NCBI RefSeq assembly: GCF_007830515.1
Contig: NZ_VLKT01000005.1
Span: forward strand, 1 to 64,000
Direction of reading: 5' to 3'
From: Mesorhizobium tianshanense
GTDB taxonomy: Bacteria; Pseudomonadota; Alphaproteobacteria; Rhizobiales; Rhizobiaceae
Length of the DNA stretch: 64,000 nucleotides
The notes under the pieces were generated by a model that saw only the letters and a program-made list of their open reading frames with translations, had not been told where the DNA came from and did no database searches. Made by a program: the position numbers and the translations under genes. Shown one piece after another: positions 7,682 through 15,134 of this stretch. The stretch's first letter is position 1. Each line of letters starts with the position of its first letter.

Positions 7682-8898
7682 CCGAAATCACACTCCGTGA
7701 CCTGTACTACTGCACAAGTGCGGGCTTCATCCGTGTCGCAGAAAGCAAGACAGACGGTTCGCGGGTCCATATCGACGACGTCGTGTCAGGCCTCACCTGC
7801 CAATGCATGTGCCCTGGATGCGGTCGGGACATGGTCGCCAGAAAGGGCGAGCAAAGGGCGCACGTATTCGCTCACCGGGCTCACCAGGCCGATAACTGCA
7901 GATCGCCTGGTGAAACTGCCCTGCACAAGTTTGCAAAGATGGTACTCCGCGACCGGCTGCGACTGAAACTACCAGCCATCACAATGACGGACCAGAACGG
8001 CGTGCTGGAAGTCTTCAAGGAAGCCGTTTTCGATTTCGACGAAGCGGCTCTTGAGAAAAGGGCGGGCGAAGTCGTTCCTGACGTCATCTGCCGCCGCGGT
8101 GGCCGCGACCTTCACGTGGAATTCCTTGTGACGCATGCTTGCGACCCGACGAAGCTTGCCAAGCTCAATGCCATGGATGTCGGCGTACTTGAAATCGATC
8201 TCAGAAAATACCGAAACGAGCCGCTGAAGCACCTCGATGAAGCGATTCTCTTCAAGGCGCCCAGGAAGTGGCTTCAGACGCGCATGTTCGACAAGGGCAC
8301 GCGGATGATGGAGGAGCGAAAAAACGCGATCGAACGCGAGAAGGACGATGAAGCAAGAGCGCTGTGGCAAATCTATATTGAGCGGCCGGCGGAAAGCCAA
8401 TTCCCGCTCGGGCCATGGCAAGAAAAGGCAAACGAATACGGGCTCCGCAAAGCGGTCTCTGGTGGTGGTCAACACAAGACATGCTTCGAAGTCCGTGACG
8501 CCGAGTGGAAGTCGTTTGTCCTGCTCGAGATCGCCTGTCGAAGAGGCCCTTGGCCTTTCGACGCCTTCATGGCTATGTGCAGCAAAGGATGGGTGCACAA
8601 GGCGTTCGTCTTCCGGGACAACGACTTGGCGTCCAGAATGCGAAAGCTGGAACGCGCTTACCGCTCTCCGTATGAACGATATTCGGATTTCTTGAAAGAC
8701 ATGACAAAGGCAGGATTGTTGGGACAAGCGGGATCAGGAATACGTGGGTCGATGCTCCTATGGGGAATTGTCGACAAAACGGAGCGCGAAGCGAATTTGC
8801 CTGACATAGGGCGGGCAGTTGTGGAACAGCGCATCGCCGATGACCGCGCGAATTCGCTTTTCAGGCGTCCATCGGTCGCCTCCTTCGGCGAGGACTGA
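7678..8898 (+). CDS. CoiA-like nuclease with zinc ribbon
   Basis: A 406-residue protein resembling competence protein CoiA. An N-terminal zinc-ribbon-like part contains CQCMCPGCGRDMVARKG and then AHVFAHRA, followed by GETALHKFAKMVLRDRL. A PD-(D/E)XK-like core follows: VVPDVICRRGGRDLHVEFLVTH, where D of VPDV and E of VEF fit the catalytic acids. The second half (about 200-406) is not recognised. Its ATG overlaps the preceding stop, so it is probably coupled to the gene upstream. In an element like this it may process DNA or act in defence; neither is shown. Confidence 0.65.
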   Translation: MTEITLRDLYYCTSAGFIRVAESKTDGSRVHIDDVVSGLTCQCMCPGCGRDMVARKGEQRAHVFAHRAHQADNCRSPGETALHKFAKMVLRDRLRLKLPAITMTDQNGVLEVFKEAVFDFDEAALEKRAGEVVPDVICRRGGRDLHVEFLVTHACDPTKLAKLNAMDVGVLEIDLRKYRNEPLKHLDEAILFKAPRKWLQTRMFDKGTRMMEERKNAIEREKDDEARALWQIYIERPAESQFPLGPWQEKANEYGLRKAVSGGGQHKTCFEVRDAEWKSFVLLEIACRRGPWPFDAFMAMCSKGWVHKAFVFRDNDLASRMRKLERAYRSPYERYSDFLKDMTKAGLLGQAGSGIRGSMLLWGIVDKTEREANLPDIGRAVVEQRIADDRANSLFRRPSVASFGED

Positions 8899-8956
8899 GC
8901 ACTTGGGGTAAGCAGCATGTTCAGAGTCTCACGATCGTCAAGGGTGTCGCGCCAGG

Positions 8957-9925
8957 CTACGGCGCTTCGAATCGGCGCAAAAAGGTAAGCAGGGCCTGCG
9001 TCGGACGCGGCCAGTTGTAGTTGCCAGCATGAAGCCAGCTGCGGGTGTTGGGCACGTTTGTGTTGGCCTTGACCCAGTCGAGCAGCTCGTCATGTGGCAC
9101 CACAAAACGCTTGCCGACCGTTGTTATATTTAGGATTACGCCCTTGCCAACAAGCTCTCGCACTACGCCTGGACGGTTTAGCGAGCGAATGTGTGGGGAT
9201 GAATCACTACCATCTCCACTGGCTCGGCGGCGCGGTGCACGTCGATGCTGGATCCCCTCACCCCCAGCCTTTGGGTGGAACTTGTAGTCTGGTGATCCTG
9301 GCCGCAGATCGGGTGCTTGGTCGGAGTTCACGACCCTTCGCACGAAAGTCTGGTAAAGCTCGCCGTACCGCTCCGCATAGGCTGTTTTGATCCACGCAGT
9401 GATATCTGCGCGCGCCCCATTGCGATGCCATTCCGTCTTGGCGATCAAAAACCAGTTGCACGGGTGAATGTTGAGCAGGAAGCGCCGCTGGAGTTCGGCC
9501 CGCGTCCAGTTCGTCCAGTCAAGATCACGATTCTTGACGGGCACGATATGCGCCAGATGGTAGCCGGCGGAATTTAGGGTCTCGCTGCCCACGATGCCAA
9601 ACATATGAGTAGGAACCTCAGCAAAGAATTGCGCGGACGCGCCTTCAATGGGCTGCTCGCCCAGCAAGAATGCATGAAGCCACCAACCCGGCGCGTTGTC
9701 GGATGGCATCAAAACATCTCCCCGAGCGGTCGTATAGAGAGCGCCTCGCTCCTGCCCCCTGACCTGTCGGAAGATATGCACCGGGCGATCGCTCGATAGA
9801 TAAATGGAGAGAAAAGCGTCAAAGGCCTTGACCCTTTCGAGGGCCGGCAGATTGGGCCCTACAAAGCCGCAGTAGAAGCCGGCGAAATCGCCATCGAACC
9901 TTTCCGGGCACCTGATAAGCGCCAC
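8957..9925 (-). CDS. HNH-like nuclease-domain protein
   Basis: A protein of about 322 residues. GTG at 9925 is preferred because GGAGGAAAC lies directly before it; the frame is open further, to a TTG at 10009. The centre carries a His-rich segment, YHLAHIVPVKNRD, followed by LQRRFLLNIHPCNWFLIAKTEWH, a spacing that resembles HNH/His-Me-type endonucleases. The C-terminal third contains a basic linker (RRAPRRRAS) and a possible helix-turn-helix (VVRELVGKGVILNITTVGKRF). A restriction-like activity is plausible but unproven. It is convergent with the CoiA-like gene and divergent from the NYN gene. Confidence 0.5.
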   Translation of the reverse strand: MALIRCPERFDGDFAGFYCGFVGPNLPALERVKAFDAFLSIYLSSDRPVHIFRQVRGQERGALYTTARGDVLMPSDNAPGWWLHAFLLGEQPIEGASAQFFAEVPTHMFGIVGSETLNSAGYHLAHIVPVKNRDLDWTNWTRAELQRRFLLNIHPCNWFLIAKTEWHRNGARADITAWIKTAYAERYGELYQTFVRRVVNSDQAPDLRPGSPDYKFHPKAGGEGIQHRRAPRRRASGDGSDSSPHIRSLNRPGVVRELVGKGVILNITTVGKRFVVPHDELLDWVKANTNVPNTRSWLHAGNYNWPRPTQALLTFLRRFEAP

Positions 9926-10106
9926 GTTTCCTCCGCTATTTGTCTGACCAAGGACGTCGTTAAGAAGGCATTGTCGCTGAGCTCTAACACCAGAACCTTG
10001 GAGGACCAAAAACGTAAAGCAATGGCTGCTTACGAGACGCCTTCTCGCGGCTCGGGTTCTACGTGGGCGTTGCGGCTTTCGCGGTTAACTGGCACAAAGA
10101 GTGACG

Positions 10107-10847
10107 ATGGCAACCGATACGACGTTCACTCTTGCCCTGTTGATCGACGGCGACAATGCATCGCCAAAGATCATCGTCGGCCTCCTGGCCGAGATCGCCA
10201 ATTATGGCACTGCCAGTGTCAAACGCGTCTACGGAGATTGGACCGGCCCAAATCTCAAAGGGTGGAAAGAATGCTTGCTCGAGCACTCGATCCAGCCGGT
10301 CCAGCAATTCGCCTATACGACGGGAAAGAACGCGACCGATGGCGCGATGATAATCGACGGCATGGACCTGCTCTACACTGGCCGATTCTCTGGCTTCTGC
10401 ATCGTCTCGAGCGATAGCGATTTTGCAAGGTTGGCGGCAAGGATTCGCGAGCAAGGCGTCACAGTCTATGGCTTCGGTGAGCGCAAGACGCCCCGTCCTT
10501 TCATTACGGCTTGCGACAAGTTCGTTTATTTCGATGTCCTCAACACATCCGAACAGTCGGCAGCCGCCCCCCTGCCGAAGACAGCAGCCACCAAACCGGC
10601 TGCTGCGCAGAGCAAGCTCGATATGGCCACGCTCGATATGCTATCAAAAGCGGTCGCAGCCTCGGCCGATGAAGATGGGCGGGCAAACCTTGCTCGCGTC
10701 GGGGCACACTTGGCGAAACAGGCCCCAGACTTTGACGCACGCAACTACGGCTTTCCGCGTCTCAGTGATCTCGTCGAGGCCTCCGGCATTGTCGATGTCG
10801 AACGCATCGGAGAGAACCCAAAAGTCATTATGGTAAAACTCAAATAA
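10107..10847 (+). CDS. NYN-domain ribonuclease with OST-HTH/LOTUS domain
   Basis: A 246-residue protein of the LabA/DUF88 type. The NYN (PIN-like) domain covers about 8-150: LALLIDGDNASPK carries the first acidic pair, ATDGAMIIDGMDLLY the second, and IVSSDSDFARLAARIREQG the third. A low-complexity Ala/Pro/Lys linker (about 152-172) leads to a C-terminal OST-HTH/LOTUS-like domain ending NYGFPRLSDLVEASG...IMVKLK. Such proteins are predicted to cleave RNA. ATG 10107 is chosen over GTG 10101 because the family starts close to the first strand; the ribosome binding site is weak. Confidence 0.85.
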   Translation: MATDTTFTLALLIDGDNASPKIIVGLLAEIANYGTASVKRVYGDWTGPNLKGWKECLLEHSIQPVQQFAYTTGKNATDGAMIIDGMDLLYTGRFSGFCIVSSDSDFARLAARIREQGVTVYGFGERKTPRPFITACDKFVYFDVLNTSEQSAAAPLPKTAATKPAAAQSKLDMATLDMLSKAVAASADEDGRANLARVGAHLAKQAPDFDARNYGFPRLSDLVEASGIVDVERIGENPKVIMVKLK

Positions 10848-10884
10848 GGAAGCCGTCAGTCCGCGCTCACCTGGTCACCAATCC

Positions 10885-11055
10885 TTATCGGTTGCCGCGT
10901 AGCGTTGAGAACTCTTCGTGCTGCTGTTTCCCGATCGACTCCGCCGCTCCTTTGATCCTTTCAGCTTCTTCGCGAGTTCGGGTGCATAGGGTACCAAGCG
11001 TCAGATTTTGACCGCTAGGAACATACAGACCATGTGTCCTGCCATCCGCGGCCAT
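10885..11055 (-). CDS. Possible small protein
   Basis: A minus-strand frame of 56 residues from ATG 11055 to TAA 10885 (starts MAADGRTHGLYVPSGQ). The frame is open further upstream to about 11,140, with protein-like sequence but no start codon or ribosome binding site. It may be the remnant of a longer protein or a chance frame. No family is recognised. Confidence 0.25.
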   Translation of the reverse strand: MAADGRTHGLYVPSGQNLTLGTLCTRTREEAERIKGAAESIGKQQHEEFSTLRGNR

Positions 11056-11146
11056 CGGAGAGGCATGACCAATTGCGAAATGTTGCCATTTCTTCTCGAG
11101 TGGGGCACTGAAGAAGGTGGGGTGCCAAGGGGTTCATTGGCAGAAA

Positions 11147-12274
11147 ATGGGCCGCTTCAACTTCATCGGTGCAATCTTGCTCGCACTTGGATTCAGTTCT
11201 GCATCCGGGGCGGCCGAGATTGATGTGCTGGATATCCAGGCTGGTGTCGACTTTGTCATCATCAAAGGCGAAATTACTGAAGGAGACGGCGACCGATTTA
11301 TCGAAGTCATCCAGAACCGGGAGAAGGTAACAGTCTATTTAGAGAGTCCGGGCGGCCTTATCCCTGAGGCACTGCGGATTGGAGCGGAAATCCGGTTGCG
11401 GAATTATGCAACGCTGGTCGCCGGCGGTGACGGGTGTTTTTCAGCCTGTGGTCTGATTTGGGTTTCGGGAGCTCGTCGATACATGTCGCCGGACTCGTTG
11501 ATCGGGTTCCATGCTGCCTACATTAAGAAAGCAGGGGGCTATCGCGAGAGCGGCGTCGCAAACGCGGAAATCGGTTCCTTCCTCACGCATCTCGGACTGC
11601 GGATCGAGGCCATCCGATTCTTCACGATCGCGGGGCCGAGCGACATCCGTCTTCTTACTCCTTCAAAGGCCAAGGAGCTTGGGATCGATATCTTTCTGCT
11701 TCAAGGCGATGATGTCGTCACCCCCAACGATTCCCCCACTGGTGACCGCTATGCCGAACGATGGGTACTCTACAACATTCTGCGGTCGCGTTGTCAGGGG
11801 TACTTCCAAGCGGATGCCTCGGCTCTCGAGCAGGGTGCGACAGAAGCCTTTGCGAAGGGCAACGAAATCCTTGGAAGCGAGAAGTGGGTCGATCTATGGC
11901 TCCAGCTGCTCGATCAGTGGGCGGCCCAGATCGAACCCAGGGGACCGGTGGTGCTCTGTGTCGAGGTCGAGGAGAACTTGCGAAGTCAGGGACTGCCTAC
12001 CGGAATCCATGGTCCAAGCTTCGATTGCGCGAAGGCTGCCACGCCAGCTGAAAGGACAATGTGCGCCGATCAGAATTTGTGGGCCAAAGACCGGGCCATG
12101 AACGCGATATATTTCTGGATTCGCAACAACGTTGAAGCGGACCTACGGAAGCGAATACTGGCAGTCCAACGCGGCTGGCTTGCAATCCGGAACAACTGCG
12201 ATGCCGACAGTCAGTGCCTGAACTCTGTTTATGACCAGAGGCTTCAGGAACTTAAGCTGGTGGTGATCCGGTAA
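11147..12274 (+). CDS. Exported ClpP-like protease fused to an LprI/DUF1311-like domain
   Basis: A 375-residue protein with a signal peptide at the N-terminus (FIGAILLALGFSSASGAAE). Residues about 35-190 look like a ClpP/crotonase-fold periplasmic protease: YLESPGGLIPEALRIG, then GGDGCFSACGLIWVSGARRYM, where the SAC serine would be the nucleophile, and IGFHAA with a candidate His. The last 90 residues match the LprI/DUF1311 pattern: SFDCAKAATPAERTMCADQ, then QRGWLAIRNNCDADSQCLNSVYDQR, with paired cysteines. The combination suggests an envelope enzyme tied to peptidoglycan or lysozyme-inhibitor biology. ATG 11147 is chosen because the signal peptide follows at once. Confidence 0.75.
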   Translation: MGRFNFIGAILLALGFSSASGAAEIDVLDIQAGVDFVIIKGEITEGDGDRFIEVIQNREKVTVYLESPGGLIPEALRIGAEIRLRNYATLVAGGDGCFSACGLIWVSGARRYMSPDSLIGFHAAYIKKAGGYRESGVANAEIGSFLTHLGLRIEAIRFFTIAGPSDIRLLTPSKAKELGIDIFLLQGDDVVTPNDSPTGDRYAERWVLYNILRSRCQGYFQADASALEQGATEAFAKGNEILGSEKWVDLWLQLLDQWAAQIEPRGPVVLCVEVEENLRSQGLPTGIHGPSFDCAKAATPAERTMCADQNLWAKDRAMNAIYFWIRNNVEADLRKRILAVQRGWLAIRNNCDADSQCLNSVYDQRLQELKLVVIR

Positions 12275-12390
12275 TAGTTGCCGTGCCGTTCAGTTGGCCG
12301 ATTTCGCAGCGACGTACCCCGGGCATGCCGCTGAGATCACGACGCCAGGCAAGATGTCCTAGCCGTTGAGATCCGCGTCTCCACCCCCGT

Positions 12391-12972
12391 TCACTTCGCT
12401 AGTTCCTTCGATCGGGCCCGCGCCTGAGGGAAGTATTGGTAGAAGGTGACGCGGCTCACTCCCAGGCGGCGGGCGATATCGGCTACCGAGATATCTCCAG
12501 CCGCGAGCATGGCTTTTGCAGCTCTCATATCATCTTCAGTGAGCTTGGGTTTTCGTCCACCTTTGCGACCGCGGGCGAGAGCTGCCTTGAGCCCTTCCAT
12601 GGTCCGCTCACGATTCAGGTCCGGGAAATATTCCGCCATAGCACCGTGCATCTGAAGAGCGAACCGGCCGTGTGCGGTCTCGCTGTCGAAGTGCTCGGTC
12701 AGGCTTTGGAACTTGATGCCGTCCTGGCGGAGCTTGTCAATTGTTCGCATCATTTCGACAAGGGAGCGACCGAGCCGGTCGAGCTTCCCCACCACCAGCA
12801 CGTCCTGCGGCCGGAGATAGGCGAGGGCGGCCTCGAATTCCGGACGCTTGCTCCCCGTCTTACCGGACTTCTTCTCCTCAAAGATTTTCTCACATCCGGC
12901 GCGCGTCAGCGCGTCTCGTTGCATGTCAAGATTCTGGTCTGCGGTTGAGACGCGGGCATATCCAATTAGCAT
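12391..12972 (-). CDS. Serine resolvase/invertase family recombinase
   Basis: A 193-residue small serine recombinase. The N-terminal resolvase domain shows IGYARVSTADQNLDMQ with the catalytic Ser at residue 9, and VLVVGKLDRLGRSLVEM. The C-terminal helix-turn-helix is DISVADIARRLGVSRVTFYQYF. Length is normal for the family. ATG 12972 (MLIGYARVS) matches the usual start. No transposase lies beside it, so it is either a lone resolvase left from a Tn3-type element or a multimer-resolution function of the mobile element. Repeats just upstream could be its recombination site. Confidence 0.9.
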   Translation of the reverse strand: MLIGYARVSTADQNLDMQRDALTRAGCEKIFEEKKSGKTGSKRPEFEAALAYLRPQDVLVVGKLDRLGRSLVEMMRTIDKLRQDGIKFQSLTEHFDSETAHGRFALQMHGAMAEYFPDLNRERTMEGLKAALARGRKGGRKPKLTEDDMRAAKAMLAAGDISVADIARRLGVSRVTFYQYFPQARARSKELAK

Positions 12973-13088
12973 GTAAGGATAGTGCAAACACAGCGTTTTC
13001 CTGTCAATAGATATCCTAACATATTTTCCTTACGCAATTACCGCTCTTCTTCGCCTTAATAAGGCGATTCTCAAAAGTGTAAGGAAAA
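12973..13088. repeat. Candidate res site: inverted repeats upstream of the resolvase
   Basis: GTAAGGAT (12973-12980), TTTTCCTTAC (13024-13033) and GTAAGGAAAA (13079-13088) are related half-sites in both orientations. A perfect palindrome, CGCCTTAATAAGGCG, lies between them near 13052-13066. AT-rich arrays of this kind next to a resolvase gene are typical of res sites. The following 13,089-13,473 shows no supported gene. Confidence 0.45.
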
Positions 13089-13473
13089 CGGTCGATTTGC
13101 AGACACAATGCCGTGCAGACCACGAGACCGCGACCGAAATTATAGCCTCCACTGCATAAGCGCGGTCTTTTTTGCCTATCAGGGAGGCCACAGTCGAAGG
13201 TCGTGGGGGGATTGAGGCTTTGCCGTTTGATCGGCTGCCGGGAAGGAGCAAGGAGCGCCATAAGGGGACATTCGCAGCTTGAGTGCACAATGCTTGTTCG
13301 CCAAGCTGGTCGCCGTCTTGTTAGCGACGCTCATATGCATGTCTTTCATGAGGCCGTCAGATCGGCTGGGGGGACCGGTTGAGCGGCGAGGCTGCCGGCA
13401 TGTCTCAACTTAAATCGGGAACACCTTATGCGTAGCAGTTTGGCATTTCGCCCTAGATCGGCGGGTGAAGGGA

Positions 13474-14454
13474 CTATTTTGGTGCTGGCGGCTCAAGTAG
13501 GTTGGCCAGAAACACGCATTCCCAGTACATGCTTTCACGCCACGACTCGGGCTTCGGCTCACGCTCCCAAACCCATTGAAACCGATTGGTCGAAAGCCGA
13601 TCAGGGGCGGGGCAAATGCCGAGTGTCGCGGTCACCGTTGCGGCTGTGGTACCAGAGTGAAGGTACTGGAAAAATGGGTTGCCGGGTACCCGCGCGGCGA
13701 GGATGCCGGCTGCCTGGCGAAGCTTGGGTGTATCAACGCCGTTGAGCCGTGCGAGGACGATCCCTGCCGCGACAAGGTGCAACGGGTAGCCTGGGTCATT
13801 GACGGCGGCTGAACTGACGAGGAAATCGTCGATGTCGAGCAACACGTCCTCGGGAAGTTTCAGCTCCTTCATTACGCGGCGACAAACGCCGCCATCGGTG
13901 CCGAGGGAGTGCGCGGCCATTTCAATACGAACACAATCGGCGGGTCGCAGCGTGCACCGCTTGTCGGCGTCGTCACGACAAAACCGCAGCCAACCACGTT
14001 GCACACAACGGTCAGCTATTTCGATCGCGCATGGCCGATTAGTTTCGAGCCACGACGTCCAACGGTCGAACGCGGCACGATCGTGTTTTGTCAGCACGTA
14101 CAGGAGCACGCCGAGTGACTGGTCAGGTGAAAACGAAACATCGTGGGCGGGTGCTTCCCGACCGATCCGTCGCGGCGAACGCCACCAGCGGCCATCGGGG
14201 CCCTGCGCTCGCGCAACGCCGTCGCACCCCGCTGCCACCCCGGCGGTGCACAGCAAGCCGTTGAACAGCGTCATGTCACCATCATCGCAATCGTCAGGGT
14301 GGCCAAGGGCCTCCTTCGAAGGAAACGCCGGCGGCGCGAGGTCACACAAATACGCATGGGTTTCCCAAAACGCCCGACGCTCGCTGAGCTCAGTTGCAGA
14401 CGCGCCAGTGACCAGGATACCGAGTGTGACCAAAGCCCCAATCAGGTAGCGCAT
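13474..14454 (-). CDS. Exported hypothetical protein, last gene of the secreted-protein operon
   Basis: A 326-residue protein started at ATG 14454, directly after a GGAGGAATCA ribosome binding site, although the frame opens at 14481. A signal peptide is clear (YLIGALVTLGILVTGASATE). The mature part is Cys-rich: CDLAPP, DDCDDGD, GLLCTAGVAAGC, CAIEIADRCVQRGWLRFCRDDADKRC and ICPAPD, which suggests several disulfides and a periplasmic or surface location. A helical region follows (LRQAAGILAARVPGN). No family is recognised. It is the 3'-most gene of a run of co-oriented exported proteins. Confidence 0.65.
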   Translation of the reverse strand: MRYLIGALVTLGILVTGASATELSERRAFWETHAYLCDLAPPAFPSKEALGHPDDCDDGDMTLFNGLLCTAGVAAGCDGVARAQGPDGRWWRSPRRIGREAPAHDVSFSPDQSLGVLLYVLTKHDRAAFDRWTSWLETNRPCAIEIADRCVQRGWLRFCRDDADKRCTLRPADCVRIEMAAHSLGTDGGVCRRVMKELKLPEDVLLDIDDFLVSSAAVNDPGYPLHLVAAGIVLARLNGVDTPKLRQAAGILAARVPGNPFFQYLHSGTTAATVTATLGICPAPDRLSTNRFQWVWEREPKPESWRESMYWECVFLANLLEPPAPK

Positions 14455-14477
14455 TGATTCCTCCATCAGTTTGATTG

Positions 14478-15134
14478 TCATGGCAACTGGTAGGCGATGA
14501 TCGTCGTGCGGTCGCCGAAAACTGGCAGCGTGATGACCGTGTCGCTAGCTTTGTCGTAGAGGAGGACGTCGGCATTGTTGACGGCAGCAACAGCTTGATC
14601 ATCAAGGCTGTCTACCAATGCCGTTTCGCCGGTTGTAGCCGACATCGCTGCGACTTCGTCTTCAGTGAAGTTCCAGGGATCCGCCATCAGGGCGTCAGTC
14701 AGCTGCTGATCGCATTTGTCGAAGTCGATTGCACCGCAGCTCACGGCGACGACGCGAATCGCGCCGCGATCGATTGCCTGAATACCCGATATCCCAATCG
14801 GCACTTCGGCTGCCGTGACATTCGAGCAAAACGTAACCGTTACCGGGTCGTCCGCGGTGGCCCCCGCCATGACCTTTGCAACACCCGGCATGCCGATTGA
14901 CGGCTTGCTTGTGTTCGCTGCCTCGATCGCGATCGCTCGCATCACACTGGTCAGGTGTCGCTGCTGCTTTACTGGATCATTCAGGTCGGCAGCAGGCATC
15001 GACCGCGCCAGGCACCACTGCCGCTGCGAGGGAATGTCCACTTCGCCTATCGTGGCCGCTTGACCCATCGCGGGCAAAGCCGTGGCGAAGGCAAGGCCGA
15101 CAATGCCGGTCACAGCAAACCACGACTTAATCAT
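14478..15134 (-). CDS. Exported hypothetical protein
   Basis: A 218-residue protein with a signal peptide (SWFAVTGIVGLAFATALPAMGQA). Start ATG 15134 is supported by AGGTGG upstream and by its overlap with the end of the preceding large gene. The mature part has a few cysteines (RQWCLARSM, VTFCSNVT, VSCGAIDFDKCDQQ) and repeated short beta-strand-like stretches. It ends 23 nt before the start of the next gene. No domain is recognised; the operon setting implies a shared envelope function. Confidence 0.65.
   Translation of the reverse strand: MIKSWFAVTGIVGLAFATALPAMGQAATIGEVDIPSQRQWCLARSMPAADLNDPVKQQRHLTSVMRAIAIEAANTSKPSIGMPGVAKVMAGATADDPVTVTFCSNVTAAEVPIGISGIQAIDRGAIRVVAVSCGAIDFDKCDQQLTDALMADPWNFTEDEVAAMSATTGETALVDSLDDQAVAAVNNADVLLYDKASDTVITLPVFGDRTTIIAYQLP

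Noticed and set aside
13016..13290. Two overlapping minus-strand frames of 86-90 codons
   Set aside because: No ribosome binding site or recognisable protein; they cover the candidate res repeats.
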